The notes under the pieces: model-generated | Database searches by the model: none | Told to the model about the DNA's origin: nothing | Seen by the model: only the letters and a program-made list of their open reading frames with translations | Program-made: the position numbers and the translations under genes | Source of the DNA: Candidatus Parabacteroides intestinavium | GTDB taxonomy: Bacteria > Bacteroidota > Bacteroidia > Bacteroidales > Tannerellaceae | Reading direction: 5' to 3' | DNA length: 12,267 nucleotides | NCBI GenBank assembly: GCA_019118725.1 | Contig: DWYO01000151.1 | Location: 1-12,267 of the forward strand | In this document: positions 7,126 through 12,267 of the stretch, one piece after another | Layout of the letters: each line of letters starts with the position of its first letter | How positions within the stretch are numbered: position 1 is the stretch's first letter

Positions 7126-7683
7126 TTAGAAGCTGATTTTCGGAGCCTCTTCCAAAGAGGTACGCTGTTCACCCAAATCAAACATAATCTCTTTCTTGAA
7201 TCCGAACATTCCTGCAACCAAATTAGACGGGAATGTCTCTACCGCATTATTCAACTCACGCGTAGCAGAGTTGAAATACCGGCGTACAGCCGCCAATTTG
7301 TTTTCCAGGTCTGCGATTTCCTCTTGCAGATGCATGAAGTTCTGGTTGGCTTTCAAATCCGGATAAGCCTCAACCGTTACCTTCAGTCCATTCAAAGCTG
7401 CCGACAAAAGATTCTCCGCCTTAATTTTATCATCGATAGTCTGTGCAGCCATCGCCCCGTTACGAGCAGACACCACACGATCTAACGTCTCCTTCTCGTG
7501 AGCCGCATATCCTTTTACCGTTGCGACCAGTTGAGGCACCAAATCATGTCTTTGCTTCAATTGAACATCTATATCTGCAAACGCATTCTCCCGATTATTT
7601 CTCAATTTCACCAAGCGATTGTACAAAGACACCAACCAGATGCCCACAATCGCAATCACAATAATCACAATTAAAACCGTCAT
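7126..7683 (-). CDS. lemA: LemA family protein
   Basis: LemA proteins are small membrane-anchored helical proteins of unknown biochemical role that are often encoded beside HtpX-type proteases. The 185-residue product has one N-terminal membrane segment (residues 2-19) followed by the family core: YNRLVKLRNN, then DIDVQLKQRHDLVPQLVATV, KGYAAHEKETLDRV, the AYPDLKAN...NFMHLQEEI stretch, and ARRYFNSA-like RRYFNSATRELNN. The family's C-terminal GF motif is present (AGMFGFKK). Length is normal. It is transcribed from a promoter at 7712-7742 and is followed by htpX after 3 nt, so the two are one unit. A shared role in envelope quality control is inferred from this pairing. Confidence 0.95.
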   Translation of the reverse strand: MTVLIVIIVIAIVGIWLVSLYNRLVKLRNNRENAFADIDVQLKQRHDLVPQLVATVKGYAAHEKETLDRVVSARNGAMAAQTIDDKIKAENLLSAALNGLKVTVEAYPDLKANQNFMHLQEEIADLENKLAAVRRYFNSATRELNNAVETFPSNLVAGMFGFKKEIMFDLGEQRTSLEEAPKISF

Positions 7684-7700
7684 ATTTCTTTCTTTTTACG

Positions 7701-7728
7701 TTAAATCACGCCAAAAGTAACGATTTAA
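7701..7728. promoter_or_regulatory. Dyad flanking the lemA -7 box, possible operator
   Basis: Perfect 7-bp inverted repeat TTAAATC (7701-7707) and GATTTAA (7722-7728), with 14 nt between them and half-site centres 21 bp apart, about two helix turns. The -7 box at 7712-7719 sits inside. A regulator bound here would block the promoter. The arms are AT-rich, so chance is possible. Confidence 0.3.
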
Positions 7729-7742
7729 TCCATATATAGCAA
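7712..7742 (-). promoter_or_regulatory. Bacteroidetes promoter of lemA-htpX
   Basis: The minus strand carries a -33 TTG at 7742-7740, exactly 20 nt, and then TACTTTTG at 7719-7712, an exact TAnnTTTG -7 box. Spacing is the optimum for the Bacteroidetes primary sigma factor. Predicted transcription start is near 7705, giving a leader of about 22 nt. The -33 element abuts the stop codon of the upstream glycosidase gene (7743-7745). Confidence 0.7.
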
Positions 7743-9494
7743 CTACTTCACAATTTTTACACCCTCCGGCGCATGGATCTCAGAACGGACCGATCCGTCT
7801 TCCTGACGTTCATGCCGCACTTTGATTTCTCCGAAAGGAGTCGGAAATGTTCCTTCCACCCAATCCAAATCCCCCAAATGCGGATCGACACGAACCACCT
7901 TCATCCCCGGCTCTACGACCTGTATGCCCAGCACATACTCGCTCAACCAAGAAGTCGGTCCCGATGCCCATCCATGACACAGGCTATGCCGGAATCCTTT
8001 ATAGCAATAAGCACCGAAATCACCATGGATATCTTTTTTACCCGCAGGGACCAGTTCATCTATTGGTGCGGCATTCGGAAGCCAGTCCAAATTGAAATCT
8101 TCCCAAAATGTAGTTGCCCCCATATCCAACATGCCTCCCCAATAGCTACGGATAATGTCTAACGCACTCTGATAATTACCGGCCAAAGCCAACGAACGCA
8201 ACATATAGTAACCATAGAAAGTAGAGAACCCCCGTCCGCCTTCGACCGAAAGATACTCCTTGTCCGCCTTCTCCGGTTCCATTAAGCCGGCCCATGCCAA
8301 CAGAGCGGCAGCCTGCTTCATTCCCGGTTCAGTAGGAGTTTTTTTCAGTTTCAGGAAAGGACGTATCACCTTCGGAGCCGCCTTACGCAATTTGGATTCG
8401 GTCTGCCGACACGCTTCCATCAGCTCCGGCTCGTCCAATATAGCACACAATTCCTGTCCGGCTATCATAGCCCGAACCATCAGAGCCTGTAATCCGGCAT
8501 CGATAGCCTCCGGATTGGCACTCGACGGCCAATCCAAGAAACGGTTTCCATCCAGATGCTCACGCCCCTCATCGTCCACCTTCGAGATAAACAAACGCAA
8601 CAAATCCGTCAGATAAGGCTTTTGGGCCTTCAGATATTCCAGATTCCCCTGGTAGCGGTACCAGTCCTGCTGGATCAGCAACCACCAAATGGAATAAGAA
8701 CTGATTCCGTTCATCCAATTCGGAAGCGGAGTGATGTCTCTTGACAAATCAAGACTCTTGGCTATGATCGGATTATAGCCGAACACGGAATTTACGGCCA
8801 TCACCTCCGGATGGAAATCACCAATCCACACCAGCCGATCGCGCTTAGCCCCCTCAATCAGGAACTCTTGCATATTAAGATGCACCGTATAGGCTCCGGT
8901 CTGCCAAATACGGTTCAAACGCTCATCGTTACTTTTGAACGACCCACGATAAGGAATATCCTGAAACACCGATATAGCCCTGATCTCTTTCAGTTGAAGC
9001 TCTACGGAATCATCCGGCAGGTCGATACGTACAAAACGGAATCCAGAATTACCTACCTCCGAAACGCCCAACCACGGCAGCTGGTGATAAAAATCACGCA
9101 TGGCGTGGTCATTAGTCGCTCCGTTCTTTCCGTCAATCTCGCACATGGCCTCACTCGCTGATTCACCCAAACGCACCCGGATGCGTACCGGCTCGTGACT
9201 GGCCGACATTCCCGTAACAAATTGCAATCCGCCTTGTATCTCTTTTCCAAAATCGAATAAAAGAGCCGGATGTTTATCCCGCGTACTCCGTATCAGACAG
9301 ATACGGGCATTCGACAAATCTGCCTGCCCGTTTCCTTCGTCCAACAGATACTCCGCATTCCGAATCTGCGCGCTATCCTGCATCCATACAATCCGTTTCG
9401 GCGTAAGATATTCACGCACACGGATATCACGTTGCTGAGCAGAAAGCGGGAGAATGCAAAGCGAAGCCAATATTACCAACAAACTGTTCTTCAT
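7743..9494 (-). CDS. Secreted GH78-like (alpha-L-rhamnosidase-related) glycosidase
   Basis: Member of the six-hairpin glycosidase group related to GH78, which frees terminal alpha-L-rhamnose from glycans and glycosides. The chosen ATG gives 583 residues starting MKNSLLVILASLCILPLSA, a signal peptide without lipobox, so the enzyme is probably periplasmic; an upstream in-frame ATG at 9533 would spoil the signal and overlap rhaD. Domains: N-terminal beta-sandwich region (about 25-180), (alpha/alpha)6 barrel (about 185-510), and C-terminal sandwich (about 520-583) with the GH78-type pattern VDPHLGDLDWVEGTFPTPFG. The catalytic-region motif is EGAKRDRLVWIGD (214-226), one residue shorter than the classical D-C-P-x-R-D-E-R...GD, and TTFWE (Glu465) fits the general base. 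HGWASGPTSW (507-516) is also typical. The gene starts 10 nt after rhaD, so it is part of the rhamnose operon and its likely product is the operon's substrate. Activity on rhamnose is inferred. Confidence 0.82.
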   Translation of the reverse strand: MKNSLLVILASLCILPLSAQQRDIRVREYLTPKRIVWMQDSAQIRNAEYLLDEGNGQADLSNARICLIRSTRDKHPALLFDFGKEIQGGLQFVTGMSASHEPVRIRVRLGESASEAMCEIDGKNGATNDHAMRDFYHQLPWLGVSEVGNSGFRFVRIDLPDDSVELQLKEIRAISVFQDIPYRGSFKSNDERLNRIWQTGAYTVHLNMQEFLIEGAKRDRLVWIGDFHPEVMAVNSVFGYNPIIAKSLDLSRDITPLPNWMNGISSYSIWWLLIQQDWYRYQGNLEYLKAQKPYLTDLLRLFISKVDDEGREHLDGNRFLDWPSSANPEAIDAGLQALMVRAMIAGQELCAILDEPELMEACRQTESKLRKAAPKVIRPFLKLKKTPTEPGMKQAAALLAWAGLMEPEKADKEYLSVEGGRGFSTFYGYYMLRSLALAGNYQSALDIIRSYWGGMLDMGATTFWEDFNLDWLPNAAPIDELVPAGKKDIHGDFGAYCYKGFRHSLCHGWASGPTSWLSEYVLGIQVVEPGMKVVRVDPHLGDLDWVEGTFPTPFGEIKVRHERQEDGSVRSEIHAPEGVKIVK

Positions 9495-9504
9495 GGGCCA
9501 TTCT

Positions 9505-10308
9505 TTAGAGGTTGAATGCTGTAACCAAATCATCCAATTGCTGCTGGGTCATACCTTCCGGCTCCTCCCCCGAAGCTAAACGGGCACTAAAATAGATCTG
9601 CGCCGATTTGCTTAACGTATCAATCGCATCGAAACACTCGATGATATCCTCGCCTACCGCCAAGATACCATGTTTCTCCCAAAACACCACATCGTGACGT
9701 TCCAGTTGCTTGATTGTAGCATGAGCCAGCTCAACCGTCCCCGGAATCTCATAAGGCACAATGCCTATTCCTTTCGGCACAATGATACGGCATTCCGGAA
9801 TCATACTCCACAAAACGCGGGTAATCACATCTGAATCCAGGAAGCGTTTGCAATGTGTCATACCGATTAAATCAGTCGGGTGCGTATGGAGCACCACCCG
9901 ATTGTCCCGACCTCCGGCACGCAGGTAATTGTGCATCATCAAATGGGACGGCAACTCCGAGGTCGGCTGTATCGGATGTTCGGCTATAGGCTCATAGCTC
10001 AAGCCATCATTTGCCACACGAATCAAAGCCCCGTTCTCCCACGGAGACTTTGCCACATAACGCATTCGCTTACCGGTACCTGTGACATAGAATACATGTC
10101 CGGCCAACGCTTCCATTTTTTCCGGCAAAGGCTTAGCCGGAGCTAAAGCAGGTAATGCCAATTCTTCAGCAGAAAGTAAGGTTGTCACATTTACCGAAAT
10201 ATTTCCTCCATTCCGTTCTGCCCATCCTCTTGTCCATAAATAACCAGCGACTTCGGCGATACGTTCTATCTCTGCCATCAATGCCGCATTGTCTCTTATT
10301 TGTTTCAT
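9505..10308 (-). CDS. rhaD: L-rhamnulose-1-phosphate aldolase (RhaD)
   Basis: Class II zinc aldolase that splits L-rhamnulose 1-phosphate into dihydroxyacetone phosphate and L-lactaldehyde, in the cytosol. The 267-residue protein shows the phosphate-site NGGNIS (33-38), Glu118 in TSELPSH, the zinc ligands His141 and His143 in LHTHPTD, Glu172 in IPEC, and His213 in WEKHG. These match E. coli RhaD Glu117, His141, His143, Glu171 and His212 in order and spacing. The open frame extends 98 codons further upstream into rhaT, but family length and alignment fix the start at the ATG at 10308. The leader is very A-rich with GGAGGT 18 nt upstream, further than usual. It is separated from rhaT by 47 nt and from the downstream glycosidase by 10 nt. 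Confidence 0.95.
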   Translation of the reverse strand: MKQIRDNAALMAEIERIAEVAGYLWTRGWAERNGGNISVNVTTLLSAEELALPALAPAKPLPEKMEALAGHVFYVTGTGKRMRYVAKSPWENGALIRVANDGLSYEPIAEHPIQPTSELPSHLMMHNYLRAGGRDNRVVLHTHPTDLIGMTHCKRFLDSDVITRVLWSMIPECRIIVPKGIGIVPYEIPGTVELAHATIKQLERHDVVFWEKHGILAVGEDIIECFDAIDTLSKSAQIYFSARLASGEEPEGMTQQQLDDLVTAFNL

Positions 10309-10350
10309 TTTTCTTTTTTTATTTTTACCTCCGAATTTAAAATTTAGAGT

Positions 10351-10380
10351 TTCTCTTATATATTCGGGAAAATAAGAGAA
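10351..10380. promoter_or_regulatory. Hairpin spanning the rhaT stop codon
   Basis: Perfect 8-bp arms TTCTCTTA (10351-10358) and TAAGAGAA (10373-10380) around a 14-nt loop. The rhaT stop codon (10356-10358) is in one arm. No T run follows on the minus strand, so it is not a standard terminator. It might adjust the relative amounts of rhaT and rhaD mRNA by processing or stability; that is inference. Confidence 0.35.
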
Positions 10381-11378
10381 ACAATCAAAACCAACATACC
10401 GGTAATAAGTACAACGACCGTCTTCCGGCTCACCCCTTGCCATTCTTTCAGAATAATCCCCCACACATTGCTGAAGATAACATTCAACGACATCAGGATA
10501 CTCCATGAGAAGGCCAGCATGACGGGCGAATCGGTAAAGAAACTCTTGCCCATACCCAATCCGAAGAATTGTGAATACCACAATACACCGGCCAAGGCGC
10601 AAAATAACACATTATTCAGGAATATACCTCCGGAAACCGAAAAATATTCGCCTCCTGTATGATTCTTCAGATTCTGATAGACGCAATATACCGCATTAGT
10701 GATAAAGCCACCTAAAGTAACGAACAAGATAACCGGATTCAAAGCAAACAACTCGCTCGCACCCTGTTCGCGAACGTAAGCGGAAATAGGTGCACCGGCC
10801 TCTAATCCTAAATTGAAGCAGGCACTCATCACACCGGCAAGCAAGGCAACCAACAATCCCTTAGTCAAAGCAAAATCCTTGACCGCCGCACGCTTTTCCT
10901 CTTCCGTCATGTTCTGAGCACGCAAACTTCCTGCATATCCGATAATGGCAATACCCGCCAATGTGATACACACGCCCAACAGAAGAATCAAGCCGTCTCC
11001 ATGCAACAGATCTTGTCCGCCCAACAACGCGGGAAACAACGTACCAAATCCGGCACACGTACCGAGTGCGATACTCTGCCCTAAAGCAACACCCAAGTAA
11101 CGCATACTCAAGCCGAACGTCAATCCGCCGACACCCCAAAGCATACCGTAAATCATTGCGCTAAGGCTTCCTTCCTTTTGGAAAAGCTCACCCAGGCCAA
11201 TTCCTTCAGGCAAAGCTAAAAACGCGCCTAAAAGCGGAAAGACAATCCAGGCAAATACACCTTGAATCAGCCAGAAACTCTCCCAACTCCAGGATTTTAC
11301 CTTATTAATCGGCACGTATGAACTGCTTTGCCCCAAACTACCGACTGCAATAATCAGCAAGCCTATCAATATATCCAT
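10356..11378 (-). CDS. rhaT: L-rhamnose/proton symporter (RhaT)
   Basis: Inner membrane permease of the drug/metabolite transporter superfamily that brings L-rhamnose into the cell with protons. The 340-residue protein is almost the length of E. coli RhaT (344) and is built of about ten hydrophobic segments. Matching family stretches are visible: KVKSWSWESFW near residue 26, the MLWGVGGLTFGLSMRYLGVALGQSIALG region at about 79-105 (in pieces), the NNVLFCALAGVLWYSQFF region near 255, and LKEWQGVSRKTV near the C-terminus. Its ATG is 4 nt after the rhaA stop, with GAGG about ten nt upstream, which suggests translational coupling. It imports the free sugar that the secreted glycosidase downstream may release. 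Confidence 0.95.
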   Translation of the reverse strand: MDILIGLLIIAVGSLGQSSSYVPINKVKSWSWESFWLIQGVFAWIVFPLLGAFLALPEGIGLGELFQKEGSLSAMIYGMLWGVGGLTFGLSMRYLGVALGQSIALGTCAGFGTLFPALLGGQDLLHGDGLILLLGVCITLAGIAIIGYAGSLRAQNMTEEEKRAAVKDFALTKGLLVALLAGVMSACFNLGLEAGAPISAYVREQGASELFALNPVILFVTLGGFITNAVYCVYQNLKNHTGGEYFSVSGGIFLNNVLFCALAGVLWYSQFFGLGMGKSFFTDSPVMLAFSWSILMSLNVIFSNVWGIILKEWQGVSRKTVVVLITGMLVLIVSLIFPNI

Positions 11379-11382
11379 AAGC

Positions 11383-12267
11383 TCATCCTCGTTTGTTGGT
11401 TACTTCCGCCTCATATTTTTCTATATCAGTCAGATAATTCTCGCCCACCGGTACATTATTCTTCAAGCAGAACATATCCCAAACTGCATTCCAAGGCATA
11501 CTCTTCAATTCTTCCTGCAAAGCCAAACGTTGGAAGAGCTGGTCTTTAGCCTCGTAGGTCTGTAACGTAGCAGAAGGTTCCAACAAAGCCTGAAGCAAAG
11601 CTTTCTGCGTTGCACGGACACCTATCACATACGCCCCGATACGATTGATGGTAGCATCAAAATAATCCAGTCCGATGTGGACACGATCCAGGGCATTGCA
11701 ACGCACCAGTTCTCTTGACAAATCCATTAATTCATCATTGAGAATCACCACATGGTCACTATCCCAACGAATAGGACGGCTCACATGAAGCATGATTTCC
11801 GGTATGAACAGCAACAAGGCCGAAATCTTGTCAGCGATACTCTCTGTCAGATGGAAATGACCTGTATCCAAGGTAACTATCTTTTGCTTCTTTGCGCCAT
11901 ATCCCAAGTAGAAATCATACGAGCCCACCGTATAGCTCTCCAAACCGATACCGAACAATTTCGCTTCCAAGCAATCTTTCATGTTTTCATACTTCGTTGC
12001 GAAAATCTCATCCAGCGACTTTTCCAGTATCTGACGATACATCAACCGGCTTGCCGGTACCTCCTTGCTTCCGTCATGCACCCAAAGATTCATGATACAA
12101 GGATCATTTTGGAATTTACCCATCTCTTCGCTGATCCAGCGGCACCGCTCGGTATGCTCAATCCAAAAACGACGAATGGATTCATCTGGATTTGCCAAAG
12201 TCAAATTACCACTCTTGGGGTGAGAAAAAGAAGTACTGTTGAAATCCAGTTTCAAACCATTTTCTTT
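11383..12267 (-). CDS. rhaA: L-rhamnose isomerase (RhaA), N-terminus beyond the window
   Basis: Metal-dependent isomerase that converts L-rhamnose to L-rhamnulose, the first cytosolic step. The visible part is 294 codons of an expected 415-420; the frame runs open to the window edge (KENGLKLDF), and the TTG at 12255 is an ordinary Leu codon, not the start. It aligns along its full visible length with the C-terminal two thirds of E. coli RhaA. Metal and substrate motifs seen include LDFN...FSHP near the edge, KLFGIGLESYTVGS, LDTGHFH, RPIRWDSDHVV and HIGLDYFDATINRIGA, and the end TNKRG matches the family end. No defect is seen. The kinase gene (rhaB), usual in this operon, is likely upstream and out of view. 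Confidence 0.96.
   Translation of the reverse strand, partial: KENGLKLDFNSTSFSHPKSGNLTLANPDESIRRFWIEHTERCRWISEEMGKFQNDPCIMNLWVHDGSKEVPASRLMYRQILEKSLDEIFATKYENMKDCLEAKLFGIGLESYTVGSYDFYLGYGAKKQKIVTLDTGHFHLTESIADKISALLLFIPEIMLHVSRPIRWDSDHVVILNDELMDLSRELVRCNALDRVHIGLDYFDATINRIGAYVIGVRATQKALLQALLEPSATLQTYEAKDQLFQRLALQEELKSMPWNAVWDMFCLKNNVPVGENYLTDIEKYEAEVTNKRG

Noticed and set aside
9495..9533. Upstream ATG for the GH78-like glycosidase
   Set aside because: It would put 13 residues in front of a good signal peptide and overlap the end of rhaD; Met14 at 9494 fits better.
10309..10602. In-frame N-terminal extension of rhaD by 98 codons
   Set aside because: It overlaps the end of rhaT, has no homology to the aldolase family, and the ATG at 10308 gives the family's normal length.
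12253..12255. TTG as a start codon for rhaA
   Set aside because: Alignment to RhaA continues upstream of it in frame to the window edge, so it is an internal Leu codon.

Overview
The window comes from a member of the Bacteroidales, most likely a gut Bacteroides or Parabacteroides; the species cannot be fixed from the sequence. The evidence is a mid-40s to high-40s GC by eye, -7 promoter boxes of the Bacteroidetes TAnnTTTG type, A-rich leaders with few Shine-Dalgarno sites, an OMPP1/FadL protein of the Bacteroidetes form, and a rhaA-rhaT-rhaD order known from this group. All ten genes lie on the minus strand, so transcription runs from the right edge to the left. No tRNA, rRNA, CRISPR array, insertion sequence or phage gene was seen.

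Right part (12267-7743): an L-rhamnose catabolic operon, entered from outside the window. Reading 5' to 3' it holds the C-terminal two thirds of L-rhamnose isomerase (rhaA), the rhamnose/proton symporter rhaT, rhamnulose-1-phosphate aldolase rhaD, and a secreted GH78-like glycosidase. Gaps are 4, 47 and 10 nt. The logic is periplasmic release of rhamnose, import by RhaT, isomerisation by RhaA and cleavage by RhaD. The kinase rhaB, the regulator and any lactaldehyde reductase are not in the window; the kinase is probably further upstream.

Middle part (7742-5971): lemA and htpX (M48 membrane protease), 3 nt apart. They have their own well-formed promoter, whose -33 TTG overlaps the end of the glycosidase gene, and a strong hairpin terminator at 6017-6058. 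No terminator was seen between the rhamnose operon and lemA.

Middle-left part (5970-3316): a Nudix hydrolase of the IDI/YfcD-like type and, 12 nt downstream, an M13 (neprilysin/PepO-like) lipoprotein peptidase. A Bacteroidetes promoter lies just upstream of the Nudix gene and a hairpin terminator follows the peptidase gene.

Left part (3315-55): a 369-nt gene-free stretch (3037-3405) with the terminator, a roughly 100-bp nested imperfect palindrome, a candidate promoter and a 5'-leader hairpin. It is followed by a secreted three-block low-complexity protein (acidic, then Trp/Tyr-rich, then Ser/Gly/Arg-rich) and an OMPP1/FadL-type outer membrane protein 27 nt downstream. This pair is the least understood part of the window. 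Bases 1-54 hold nothing that can be called.
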